From Sesamum alatum (taxonomy: Eukaryota; Streptophyta; Magnoliopsida; Lamiales; Pedaliaceae): a DNA stretch of 64,000 bases. The notes beneath the pieces were generated by a model, which was not told the origin of the DNA, searched no databases, and saw only the letters and a list, made by a program, of their open reading frames with translations. Both the position numbers and the translations under genes were made by a program. Positions 1 to 11,040 of this stretch are shown one piece after another; position 1 is the stretch's first letter; every line of letters starts with the position of its first letter. The stretch covers positions 25,449,188 through 25,513,187 of the forward strand of contig JACGWO010000012.1 of the NCBI GenBank assembly GCA_034509735.1. The letters run 5' to 3'.

Positions 1-620
1 CCATTATTTTATTTTATTAATTTTATTAATAATTTTCCGTTCATACATATTTAAAGTTAATTTACTTATAATTTTCATTATTTTTTTTTCATCAAATAAA
101 ATAAATATAATAAAAACTTAAATTATAATGATCGAGTGTGCTGCAATAACTAATTTAATGAATTCTTAAGTTGCAAGAAGTTGTGTTCGTCGTCTAATTA
201 GCATACAGTTCAAATAAAGTCATTAATCGTACGAACAAAACCTGATATGGGTAAGAATTTTCGCTGCAAATTTGATCCGAAATCAAAATCAAAGAAGTGC
301 AAGAAAACCTTACACAATGCTTCTACTTCCATAGATTAGCATTCAAACAGAGATGATTAAAGCTGATGACATCCCAATTCAAGGACTCTCAATCCCCTCT
401 CATCATATACACATTCAGATGCCATTCTTGATCATCAAATCAAAACCCCATAAACAGCCCAACAAAAGAAAATCAAGAAAATCAAAATTGTGGGATGGAC
501 ATAAATCATCATCTCATCCTCCTTCTGCCCATCTCTCTTTTTTTTACAGATCAAAGTACCCTTTCAATTCATGTATCTATATATATATATATATATATAT
601 ATATTTCTTATGTATAAACC
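1..620. other. 3' flank of the FLZ gene, no gene seen
   Basis: AT-rich DNA downstream of the minus-strand FLZ gene. It should hold that gene's 3' UTR. A (TA)n microsatellite lies at about 577-604, immediately beyond the stop codon. The short frames across 353-840 are antisense or low-complexity and show no family resemblance. Confidence 0.6.
577..604. repeat. (TA)n microsatellite
   Basis: About 14 uninterrupted TA units, probably inside the 3' UTR of the FLZ gene because they begin 17 bases past its stop codon. Confidence 0.9.
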
Positions 621-1012
621 TCAGGCCACAGCCACAGTCCCTGTTCTTACAGCTTTGTTTGTGTCGGATTCTTTAGCTTGCTCCGAGGTTTGTCTGTTCG
701 ATCTCTTCGAGGAGGAGGAAACCTTCCATCTCTTCTCAACTTCTTCGTCCATTTCAATCTGTTCCTGCCTGCACTCTTGGCTGCAGAACGGCGTGTTCCC
801 TCTGCAGATTCATTGTCAAAGAAACTTTCAGAAAATTTAAATTTAATGTCAAGTAATTATGTAATAATTAAGCAAATTAATGATCATTACCTGTACATGA
901 AAATGTCGCTGTTGTGATTGAGTGGTCTGTGGCAAAGGAAGCAAGAATCAAGAAAATGGGGTTGGTAGTTGTCGTAGTCGCATGCGGAGTAGTATGCTGC
1001 GGCGGACCTCAT
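621..1012 (-). CDS. FCS-like zinc finger (FLZ, DUF581) protein, 100 aa
   Basis: Small plant-specific FLZ protein. Family members are reported as adaptors that bind SnRK1 kinase subunits in sugar, ABA and stress signalling. Two exons: 1012-891 and 801-621, intron 890-802 with GT-AG ends, phase 2, stop TGA at 623-621. The predicted protein begins [16 protein letters not shown]. The FLZ domain covers about residues 20-60, with C24-x2-C27 and, after the intron, C47-x3-C51 in the diagnostic FCS context (F46-C47-S48). The tail is polar and rich in K, E and S. A TATA box (1141-1148 on the + strand) lies about 130 bases upstream of the ATG. The intron splits the zinc finger after MYR, which restores the expected RGNTPFCS sequence and supports the splice choice. 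The family assignment is firm; which FLZ paralogue it is cannot be told. Confidence 0.9.
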
Positions 1013-1140
1013 TCTTGTGGGCGGTGGTTCACGGCGGCGGAGTGGTGGTTAATGGCGGCGGAGGTGGTGGTGGTTTAGGGCGGTGAGAGAGTTGTGATTG
1101 TGGTGGTGGGAGGGGAAGGAAAACAAGGGGTGGGAGGGTT

Positions 1141-1148
1141 TTTATATA
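1141..1148 (-). promoter_or_regulatory. TATA box of the FLZ gene
   Basis: TATATAAA on the minus strand, about 130 bases upstream of the FLZ start codon, in an otherwise C/T-rich leader. Confidence 0.7.
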
Positions 1149-1212
1149 GTGGGAGGCTGAGCTATGGGGAGGAGGGAGGGTAGTATTGGGTGGGGGACGG
1201 TGCAGGAACACC

Positions 1213-1949
1213 GTTTACTTTGACTGATGTTATTTCTTTGACAAGTTTGGGATGAGGGGTTTTCATTGGCTGTGAGGAATTGGGGTGCAGTGGGTGCTGA
1301 AGCAGTGGAAGATGACTAAAATGGTATTATAAAAACCAGTGGCTGTTTCCCAAATCCAAGGGGTTTGAGTGCTCAGTACAATGTCATCATCTTTTACCTT
1401 TGTAGATTTTTGCATTTTGCCCCCTTGAGTTTATGGGAATCTCTCATTGGTCCATAAACTTTTATTTATTTCAACATATGTATATATAGAATTATAGATA
1501 AAGGGTCTAGAGAAAATAGATGATTGATTTTCTTTTTTTAATTTGGATTAAGTGTTTTTAATTCCTTTAAATTAGATAGAAGTCAAAAGGAATTGCCACT
1601 AAAATTGAGCTGGTATAACTACTAGTGTATATGTATTTTTTTAAATAATAATGAGAAAATAGACTTTTGAATTATAAGTACAAAAGTGCATGTATTTTTT
1701 TTGGATTACATATATATATTTTCTTGGATGATGCTACATGTATTTTCATATGATAATATTATTAAGGATTTATTTTTCAAATTTCATTAAATCATAAGCT
1801 AGTTATTGAAATATCATACAAACCCCATATTATATTCCATGATATTGTGAACATGATCTATTAATATCTTGCCATTGATATCATAATAATATAAATTACT
1901 TGGTTAATTCATCTTATTTGGATTAGATTTTTTTTTCCGAAAGTAATTG
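1213..1949. other. Intergenic, upstream of FLZ
   Basis: AT-rich sequence upstream of the FLZ promoter. I see no coding frame or RNA gene. Confidence 0.5.
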
Positions 1950-2448
1950 GGGATGACAGTAGGTCTTGGTTAGATTCGGACTTAGACCCAAATGAGGTGA
2001 ATTTAAAAGCTTTAACTGGGTTTAAGGACGAGTCCCCTCTTGGTGTTTCGGACTTAGACCTGACCTAAATCTGGTTCATGTAGTATTCTTTTTGTATATA
2101 TATTTTTATATACTTATATGAAAGTATATCTACATATATATATGAAAAAATATGTGTATATTTTTTTTATATATACTTACATAAGATATATAGCATTATT
2201 TTTTATAAATTATATAATATAGTTTTTCAGTTTCAAAAATTTTAATATTTTAAAGTTTCAAACATTCACGTATAAAATGACAACTTTAAAATCCCATATT
2301 TATAAATTGTAACAATAAAACTTTTAAAAATATCTTAATTTTGATAAATTCTAAATTGGGTGTATCGAATCTAAAGAGTCAGTCCAACCCATTAGTTCCC
2401 GAATTCAAGAACTATTTTACGACCCCAAACTCAACCCGTTGTCGTCCC
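1950..2448. mobile_element. Possible small TIR element, GGGAYGACA ends
   Basis: The left end reads GGGATGACAGTAGGTC and the right end, read in reverse complement, GGGACGACAACGGGTT, so the ends are inverted and about 500 bases apart. The ends carry degenerate GGTC/GGGTT text of a kind common in plant MITEs. A flanking duplication is unclear (AAGTAATTG versus AAATAACTT), so the boundaries are provisional. The unit at 34739-35314 has related ends. Confidence 0.4.
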
Positions 2449-2516
2449 TAAAAATAACTTGAGGCAAAAACACAAATCAAAGAAAAATTTGGTGGTTAAA
2501 AGAAAAAAAAAGCCCA

Positions 2517-3110
2517 TTGAATTGCAAGGGAAAAAAAAAGAATGACATCTTAAAAAAGTGGAAACCAAAAACCACTAAAGCCCCCATCATGATCATCATT
2601 ACATCATGGCACCCAAAAAATTCCATAATTTCTAGATTGACCCCACATTTTTTGTCCTTTTCCCATCACACCACCTTGGAGCTGCGTAGGATTGGGCCCC
2701 ACCACACCCCTCCGAATTGGCTCACCTCAATCATGGGTCCCACCCTTCCCCCACATCATAAACCAACAAGACAGTGGACCCCACTTGGGGGACCAATCGG
2801 GTACGTTGGAGGGTTCAGATTCCAACGCCGTTGTCTCCCTCTGCCCGTTGCCCGCGGGCAGGTAATATTATTCTTACCTCAATTTGGGTTTGAGGTTGAT
2901 AGATTGCTCTTTACACGTGTGGCAGTGAGATACCACCAGCGAAGCACCCAATAATTGCTCCACGGATCTACGTGGCGTTTTGAGGAGAAGATGATGCTTC
3001 TCGTGCTACGTTGTGGGAGATGTCACTGTTCCCTAGGTCAATGAGATGGACGGCTTGGATCAGTTTTGCGTGATCCACTATTACTGGTGCAGAATTTGCA
3101 CCATTTATCG
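2517..3110. other. GC-richer intergenic island with ACGT-core motifs
   Basis: This stretch is clearly richer in G and C than its surroundings. It contains a G-box core in ACACGTGTGG near 2915 and a second ACGT motif in CTACGTGGCG near 2970. One open frame (2517-2954) is low-complexity P/T/H-rich sequence and not a credible protein. It could be a distal regulatory region, an unannotated non-coding transcript or old repeat DNA; the sequence does not decide. Confidence 0.35.
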
Positions 3111-4850
3111 TCCAATGAAATTACTTCTTTTTTTTTTTCATTTTTTGTGGATAAATTTTATCAGTAAGCTTGTTATAAAAGAGGATTATGTAAGGTTAGA
3201 ATAGTAATCTATGAACAATCACCTCTAGGATTAGGGAAAAGAGTATAATTTGACTGGTATTTTTGTAGGCATATACGACGATTTTAGTAGATAATTGTTA
3301 TTAATTAATTAATTTTTTTTTTTGGATTGTCAGAAAAGAGAGAAAGAAAAACAACAATAGAGACACATGTGCATGACGAGGACAAAAGGTTTATAAGGTA
3401 GTATATTATTTGAGTGTTGTCGACCATTCAATTCCGATCATAATTATTATGTAATAGACGAATCAAAACGCCGAAAGTTTACTAGCATGCTAGCCACACA
3501 AGTATTCCTTGATTATCCAGAAATTTGAAGCACAAAACAAAAAGTACACATATTCAAAAAAAATATAATAGGTTATTTAACTCAGTACAACCACAAATCA
3601 AACTCGACATGAAGTTTTAAATTTACTGTTGAAAAATATAGTATTTTTTTAACTTAGCATACCATGGATAAAATTTTACCACTGATCCGATCAATCTTTC
3701 ATTGTCAATAAAGTGGCTAAATTTTCATCGAATTAAATCATGATTTTCTATTTACAGATAAATAATATCGTCAACGAACCTTTTTCAAACAGTCAAAAAA
3801 CTTAAATAATTTTATTCAAGACGAGTATAATATTACAGTCTGACCGAACAATTTATGACACACAAATGTTGTACGTGTCAACCCTTATTTATAAGGGAAG
3901 AAAATTAAGGAAACAATAAGCTAAGGATTGTTGATTAAGGTAGATAGATTAGCTAGCTAGAGTTGAAAGGCGACAAGAAAAACTCTCCGACATGTGAGAT
4001 GTAATAATGTTTGATACGTCGCATCAACTTAGGGTTTGCCAACTCAGTGATGATGAATTTGGTGTGGGAATCTGGGAATATGGGAAAATGGGAACTCTTT
4101 TTTGTTTATAGTATTTCTTGGGATGTTGTCATAATTAATAATTGATGATCGATGTTGCTTGTTTGTTCAACATGTGTTCGATGAAAGTCCTGAACTAAAT
4201 TAATAGGAGGAAGATTTGAGTGGCAGTGTGTGTTTGTTTATTGAGATTGTTAGGTTGGGGAATAGGTGGAAGTGAGTCATTGGCATGTGCCTATTTTGAT
4301 GCTTCAAAGGCTCTTTTCTTTACTTTTCTTTATTGGTGATTGTGTCATTGCATGATTGGTACTACCAATTTGGTATTAGAGGTCAAAACCATTTAATTAT
4401 TACTATTTATGATTTTTACTAAGAATTATATTATTAGTTTTTTAAAGTGGTGCAGCACGAGAATTTTTCAAAAGATTACCTATTCTGGTACTACTCTCGC
4501 TCAAACACACTTAATTTTAAAGTTCTGATGGAATTCGATACATTAGTGCTCGTATGAGTAGGCAGTTCATTCCGTACTCTATATTTTTCAGGATATAAGT
4601 CACAGTAACTAGCTGAATTGTATCATAAGTCGCGTTGCCAATCTTACTAGGTGGGTCAGCAGTGACATCTTGAGTTGAGATCTCTAGCTACATAACAATA
4701 TGGATATTAGATTTTGATTGAATTTTGCATTTTGAGATTTAATGACTTTAATATAAATTTCTTGTAAAATGAGTTTAATTAAGAAGAGTATAATGATTAG
4801 TAGTAATACAGTGTAGTTACGTAGTGTGTGTCACATTATAAGTTTCTTGT
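3111..4850. other. Intergenic, nothing recognised
   Basis: AT-rich DNA with frequent stops in all frames. I see no gene, RNA or clear repeat boundary. Confidence 0.5.
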
Positions 4851-5009
4851 ATCTTATTTTTGCCTTATAAGCCATTTTTCAAAAAATTTACCAAACAATT
4901 TTCAACATCTTGTAAGCTTTCAAATATTTTATAAGACGTTTTAAAAAGCTTATAAGTTCACCTAGACACCATCTGTGTCAAACTGATTACCTCAACTAAA
5001 AGAACTTAG

Positions 5010-5220
5010 AGGGTGTTTGACTAACCTGGTAAGCTCCTCAAAACATCTTATAAGATGTTTTGAGTTCTTATAAGCTCCAAAAATTTATTTGCCAAATTTT
5101 TTTTGAAAGAGTTTATAAGATATTAAAATATAATGTTTTGGATATTATAAATTCTTTAAAAAAGGTTAATATTATTCAACTTTTTTTAAAACATCTTATA
5201 TGCTTTATAAAATTAATATG
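5010..5220. repeat. Dispersed repeat with GAGGGTGTTTG end
   Basis: Begins AGAGGGTGTTTGACTAACC and contains recurrent ATCTTATAAG/CTTATAAG text. Related sequence occurs at 45688-45855, and in inverted or degenerate form at about 4855-4975 and 18490-18600. The GGTGTTTG start is reminiscent of hAT-type MITEs, but I could not define both ends, so it is left unclassified. Confidence 0.5.
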
Positions 5221-5360
5221 TTAAAACAAAAATAACCTTATTCACGCACACACCATCTCTCTCCACACAAAGTACACCCACTCTCCCACTCTCTCTCTCC
5301 CCAAACACACAAAGTACACACACTCTCTTTCTCTCTCTCCGCACACACTCTCACACTACA

Positions 5361-5362
<2 letters not shown>

Positions 5363-5394
<32 letters not shown>
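5363..5394. repeat. (CT)n microsatellite
   Basis: About 16 CT units inside a longer imperfect CT/CACA-rich tract running from roughly 5250 to 5420. Confidence 0.9.
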
Positions 5395-5400
<6 letters not shown>

Positions 5401-5589
5401 TACACAGACACTCCGTCTCTAGGATTTTAACGAATTTTTTTTATTATTATTATTTTTATTCAACAAAGAGAAAATGCTTTATTATTAAATAATAAGTTAT
5501 TATAGTTAAACAAAAATAAAATTGCTATCGATATTATATTTATTGAAAAAATATAAGATTTAAGACATTATAAATTATACAACTAGAAA

Positions 5590-5760
5590 TGATCATGGCA
5601 TCAATAAAGAAAACATCAATTATAAATAAGTTCGAAGTCATGGGTTCGAATCCCACCAAATGTGTAATTATCCGTCTCATTTAATGTGAGTTTATTGTTA
5701 TTTATTTTATTATTCTTAATTATATTAATATATTAAACGAACTAATGTGTTGTTAGATTA
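5590..5760. repeat. tRNA-derived SINE-like fragment
   Basis: Contains a near-perfect Pol III B box, GGGTTCGAATCCC at 5642-5654, followed by CACC as in a tRNA T-arm. No acceptor stem or anticodon arm can be folded around it. Two other places with a similar motif are 26446-26458 and 21413-21426. It is best read as a SINE or tRNA relic, not a tRNA gene. Confidence 0.45.
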
Positions 5761-6400
5761 ATTAAAAGATTGATGTAACCGTATAATTATCACTCCCGAA
5801 AATAGGCATACGTGCACAGAACATATAATAAAGAGACGCTAAAATCAAAATAATTAAAAAGTAATTTGATGGCTTATTTCTGAGATTCAAATATCCCTTA
5901 TTTAAAAATGTTCAAGTATAAGTAAACAAATAAAATATAGATCAATATTATTTCTTATTTAGATACATTGGTCTCACTACTAATTTGTGATTAAAAACTT
6001 CTAATTGTGTTAGGCCCATTCACTTTTTTTCCTGTGCCAAACTTTTCCAGCCACCAACCGTACAGGAAAGCTTTTAGGTAGCTTAAAAAAAGCTACCAAA
6101 TGCTTTTATATAAAGGATTAATTAATTTCAACTCGGGGAATCAATACCTATAAATCGTGTTCAGTGCTTTTACTTTTTAGCTCTTTTTTGTTTTGTCTGG
6201 AGGAAAATGCGAGGATTATCTAATTCACTACACCAATAAGCGTTTTTTTATGTGTTCTTTTTGCCTACCTCATTGTTGGGTTAAAACGTAGTCATAAATA
6301 TGTAGTTTATAATCTATACTATTTAAAAAGAAAAAAAAAACTATTTAGAAGAAAAAAAAAATAGTTTAGGACATCTCAAGTAGGTCGAGATGGTGAGTCA

Positions 6401-6736
6401 GATTGAATTTTCTAGTGCAATTCATGTTGCATCATTTAACATATACACAATATGTGTATAAAATCTGTCTTTAGATAAAACTGATGATGTAATCTTTTTA
6501 TACGTGGTGTATATAAATGAAACAGGATAGTAGATGCGAAAAACTACAATAGATTATCCAAGCCGTGAGCTATCAGGTCGAGATGGAAACACCATCTCGA
6601 TCGGAATGATCATGCTAAAGCATAAATTATTGAATGATCATCAACTAGAAACAAAACTAACGCCATATTAGATTTTCTATTGTAATTTCTGTTGCATCAT
6701 TTAATATATACACAACACGTGAATAAAATCTGTCCT
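6401..6736. repeat. Pair of 70-base direct repeats
   Basis: 6401-6470 and 6665-6736 share long matching text (ATTTTCTA.TG.AATT, then GTTGCATCATTTAA.ATATACACAA and AATAAAATCTGTC.TT or close variants). They lie in the same orientation about 265 bases apart, with a short CGAGATGG palindrome between them near 6580-6601. The 3' flank of the ATP synthase gene begins just to the right. Confidence 0.6.
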
Positions 6737-7042
6737 TCCCAGAACATGGAAACACCATTATAAAGAAACTGCAAGGACGTTGCGATGCATATAAAAAAGC
6801 AAAAACAACGCTAATTGAAGTTCTAAAGACTGGGAAGATTTAGAACTTCCAGAGAATTTACAGAGAAGCATATATGTCAACCTAATAAACGACGACTAAT
6901 AGTTTCGAACCTAAACAGCACTATACAACAAGAGGATAGTGAAGACTTCCTATAGTCGACAGAGCTAATTGATAAATTAGCATCCCCAGAGTAACAAAAA
7001 GTCAGCAAATAAGTGAATCCCAGAGAATTGATAACGAATGGA

Positions 7043-9443
7043 CTATCCTGAGAGAGAAGAGTTTAAAGTACTTAGAACGTCCACTCCAATTTGTGCTTTG
7101 GCTTTCTCCAGATCGGTTGAGGCTGCACTCAGCTTTTGAGTGAATTCTGTGAGGTACTTTTGGACAGAGTCTGGGTCGACTTGCTCAATTGGTACAGCCT
7201 CAATAGCGATTATATCAGTCACAGAATTTGAATGGACGAACACAAAACCACTGCTAATGAAGTACTTTGTCACTTCGTTCCCTTCGTGTATGGAAAGTAG
7301 GCCTGCTTTTAGTTCTGATATTGATGCTACATGTCCAGGGAGAATACCCATCTGCCCGGTTGTGGCGGGTACTATAACCATGTCAACCTAATGTGATGGA
7401 ACTTTAAATGTTAGGTGGCAGACATAGAGGCAAAATGAGCAAGAAAAAGGCAGACACTGCATTACCAACATGACCTACCCACGACCAAAGCAATGAAAAT
7501 GGAAACAGAAGACATGTTAAAAGTTCGCAAAAAGGCATATCCTCCAAGTAAGTCTTATTATTATCCACCAGTTAAGCACAAACACGAGCAACTACAATCC
7601 ACTACTGCATTTTGAGATAAGCCAAATAATAGCAACCACAATTTCATGAGTAATAATTTCTCTATGCATTGGCCAGAATCAGGGGCAACAAAGGAGCATG
7701 ATCCAATTAGTCAAAAGATGTTTCTTCATTAGCTCATCAGAAAGGACAATTGTACAAGCAAAATGAGAGAAATCAACTAAAATATCAACTTGGTGAATAC
7801 CCTCTTTCTCTCTCTCTCTCTGGCCGGTGATACATAACCTAAATCCACCTAAAAGAAAGGGAAAAAAAGAGAAGAGCGGGTCTGATTTCATCTGGAGTCC
7901 ACAGATTTCAATAGTCAGCAGACTTGCATAAACCAGTGCTACGATTCAGTAATTCTGGAAAAGCTCTAAAAAATTGTTTCTTAAGGGTCCATTTTACACC
8001 ATCAGATAGTATGCCAGAGAACCTAGGAGGCTGGTGAGAGCTAGCTGGTCCATTGATTCTTGTAATTCTATTTCGTTTTTGGATCTCTTGAGGTTAAACT
8101 TACAACCTGGCATCAACTTTTGTCGCTGTTATTTCCAGATCTCATTGCATGCACTGTCGTCCTCGAAACAGCAAGAAATCAGTTCCATAACCAAATATGA
8201 GATCAGCACCTCTCTTGCAGGCCTCTTTTCTGTATAAGTATTAAACTCTTCTGGAAACAGAGAAAACTAGAAACAGAAGGATCTTTCGATCAACCATTCT
8301 GTATATGATTGTCTATGCAAAGACTCAAAACTCTACTCCAAATGGTCTAGCGAGCAAAGCTTCTTGTCATTCACAACACTGCAAATTCAAATCCTTACTG
8401 AGACAAGGCTTTAGACGAAGTCACAAGAGATGGGGCCCCAGGTCAGACATCACAGAGTAGCTATGTATGAGCTTTTGTGTCAAACATTCTCCATTAAGTT
8501 GTAAAGCAAACCCAAAGCAGGCACACTGTCGAACAACAAATGAAACTCGTAAACTGCAACCCACAGAACGGAGTCTGCCAGTTGCAGAAGTGGAATGTTT
8601 TCAGATGAACAATTGTAAATCAGCTAGTATCCTAATTCCACAGCTATAACCAAGAAATACACGACAAAGTCGTTAATTCTAAGTTGCAGCTCTCATAATG
8701 GTGTATACAACACAACGTGAAAATTATGGAAATGCTCACAATTCAAAATATGTTTATCATCAAAGAAAGGGCATACAGAAAAGCTGCACAATATACAAAC
8801 AAAAAATAAGAAAGAACAGCAAAAAGGACCAATCAACATTACCAATTTACAATCATAAAGGAAGCTAAATCCAGATTAAGAGAAAGGAAAAAAAATATAA
8901 AATATGAATTTACTGATAAATGTTGATACTTCTGCTTGCTTGCTACCAATCAAATTAAACAGACAAAATTCGAAAACAGAAATTTACAGATATATCTTCA
9001 ATCTATATCAAAGTACTGGGGTCATATCAGTGCAAAATTCGAAAGAAGATAACGAAAAGAAGTTAAGAACTCAAAATCTAGCGACGCGTCCAACTAATAA
9101 AGTGATAAAAGACCTAAACACAAATTAAAAAGAACCAAAAAAATCATCAGAAACGGAGGAAATTACACTGCATTAACCATAATGGATTAAAACAAAACAC
9201 CTGTTTATTGGACAGCTCGGAAGAGTAGTGAGAAAGCAAGTTGATAGTAAGCTTGGAAGGAGTGGACGCCGCAGAAGCGCTGGAAGGCTGCGGGCGCATG
9301 AAGGCCAATGGGGTTTTGGGTGGGTCCAGGTTGGGCACAATCCGCCTCCAAGCTGCCATAAATAGGTCATCCGCCACCGGAATCTCGGAAATAGAGAAGT
9401 GGCGGCGGTGAGAAAGTAGGCGGACGGCGACACGGCGGAACAT
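7043..9443 (-). CDS. ATP synthase subunit delta-prime, mitochondrial, 195 aa
   Basis: Central-stalk subunit of mitochondrial F1-ATPase, equivalent to bacterial epsilon. It links the gamma subunit to the c-ring in the inner membrane. Exon 1 is 9443-9201 (81 codons) and exon 2 is 7387-7043, separated by a 1.8-kb GT-AG intron (9200-7388), phase 0. Residues 1 to about 25 are R-rich and S-rich with few acidic residues, as in a matrix-targeting presequence. The beta-sandwich domain starts near residue 67 ([15 protein letters not shown]) and crosses the splice junction at NKQ/VDM. It contains the family signature [19 protein letters not shown]. The C-terminal helical region (about 150-195) has [18 protein letters not shown]. 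The exon 1 frame continues open into the intron, but only splicing restores the family sequence. A GA microsatellite lies in the leader. Confidence 0.95.
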
Positions 9444-9491
9444 GGTGGACTTGGTGAAATGATCGCTCGGCTCGCAAGTCGGAAGAAAAAC

Positions 9492-9512
9492 AGAGAGAGA
9501 GAGAGAGAGAGA
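9492..9512. repeat. (GA)n microsatellite in the ATP synthase gene leader
   Basis: About ten GA units starting 48 bases upstream of the delta-prime start codon. On the coding strand this is a CT-rich leader of the kind common in plant 5' UTRs. Confidence 0.85.
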
Positions 9513-9529
9513 GTAGTAATTAATTAAGA

Positions 9530-10540
9530 ATTAAGGGTTATTTACAACTGAACCCCTTGGAAATGTAAAATTACATTTCTAATAATTTTGAGAAGTTACA
9601 CTTCCGCCCCTTCTTAAAAAGGCGTTGTTTGTTAATGTAAATGGATCGGTGAATGTTAATTTTATACTTTATTTAAAAAATATTAGAAACTGTAACACGC
9701 AATACCTGCGCACATAATATTAAAAAAACTATTTATTTTATTAAATCTCATAACTTATTCCAACATCTTAAAATTCATTATTGTCTTACGACTTCACATA
9801 TAAAACTGTTTGATGATTTTTTCTAATGAATTAAAAATTAAAACTTTATAGAAAATTTGTTATATTGACAATAATGATTATAATTACATACAACATAAAT
9901 ACTAATATGTTATTTTTATTTCAATTAACAATAAACTTAAACAAAATAAGAGTAAATTAAATTTTGAGTACATATAATTAATATATAATTAATTGCATGG
10001 AATTAATTTTCTAAATAAACTTAATTGAATAGAGTTAGGAAGTTGAAGAGCATTTTTGGTATTAAAATAATTTGGTATAGTGGTATAAAAACTTCCACTT
10101 TGTGTCTACTAACCATTATAGCACGCCGTCCCTGCGTACATATAATAAATATTTTTTTGTGCTTTAAAATGTATTATTATAAATAAGAGCAAACTATAAA
10201 CCATACAACACATTAAAAAAAAAGCCAAAAAAAGAAAGAAAAAAAAATGATTTTATCAATTAATGTAAATTTTGAAAGTTGAATAAATTATTTATATTAT
10301 AATTGGTTGAAGGGTATTTTCGATTTTACAAAAAAATAGTGCAAGGTTGTCATTAACCGATGTTTGTGAGTATGAAAGGAGTTTTCTTTATATATTAGTA
10401 AAGATAAAGCCCCTTCTCTTTATAATAGTATAGATAAAATAAATAAACAAACAAAATTTATAAATGACTATTATACCCCCCTGATAGGATTCAAGAAACG
10501 TTTGGAAATGTAATTTCTAAATAAATAAATGTATGCGTGA
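9530..10540. other. Intergenic, AT-rich
   Basis: Lies between the delta-prime promoter and the ankyrin pseudogene. It has repeat-like text about 9530-9610 (TTACAACTGAACCCC, TTACACTTCCGCCCC) of the foldback-element type, but no complete element could be delimited. Confidence 0.4.
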
Positions 10541-10558
10541 AAATAGAAGCATTGCTCT

Positions 10559-10980
10559 CTATATGCTCTTGACAGCAAGGTGGAGAGCAGTTTCTCCTCG
10601 AGATGTTACCATTTCAATGGATCCCACCCCAGCAAGAACCAGTTCTTTAACAACATCAACATGGCCTTTCATCGATGCACAGTGGAGAGGGGTTCTTCTT
10701 TCTCTCCCATTGATGAAGCATAATCCAATATCCACCTTCAGGAGTTCTTGTAAAGTTTCTATGTTCCCAGTGGCTGCAGAAATATGTAAAGGACATAAAC
10801 CGTTCTGATTCAGTACCCGGGTGCGAATTCCCTGCCATATTTTAGATATTCATGTACGATATAGAAGTTTCCGGCCAGGCAGGCAATGTGCAACGCACTG
10901 TCTCCAGCAGTTGATGATATAGCAGCTCTCCTGAGAAGAAGAGGATCAGATCTTATTACATCAAGCAATATTTCATCGTT
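10559..10980 (-). pseudogene. Ankyrin-repeat protein (BDA1-like) fragment, frameshifted
   Basis: Read on the minus strand, this encodes three to four ankyrin repeats of the plant type found in BDA1-like ankyrin proteins. Visible repeat cores are AGDSALHIACLAGN, LCPLHISAATGNIETLQELL, RTPLHCASMKGHVDVVKELV and GETALHLAVKS. After EFAP near 10818 a single extra base in the GGG run shifts the frame and gives an immediate stop. The next repeat continues in another frame, and a TAG at 10561-10559 ends the match after the fourth repeat. The family's usual N-terminus and its C-terminal PGG/transmembrane domain are absent. No good start codon is seen upstream. This is most simply a decayed gene fragment; a sequencing error could explain the frameshift but not the missing ends. 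Confidence 0.8.
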
Positions 10981-11040
10981 TGAGTTATAAGTTTTTAGTA
11001 TATTATTACATACAAAGGGGAAATATGTATTGCATGTGTT

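Noticed and set aside
1029..1211. Proline-rich 60-aa frame on the minus strand
   Set aside because: It overlaps the FLZ TATA box and leader and is low-complexity P/T/H sequence. The FLZ start further down explains the transcript.
2517..2954. 145-aa frame on the plus strand
   Set aside because: Lysine-, proline- and histidine-rich without domains, in a GC-rich non-coding stretch.
5642..5654. tRNA gene suggested by a perfect GGGTTCGAATCCC
   Set aside because: No acceptor, D or anticodon arms can be placed around it; a SINE or tRNA relic is more likely.
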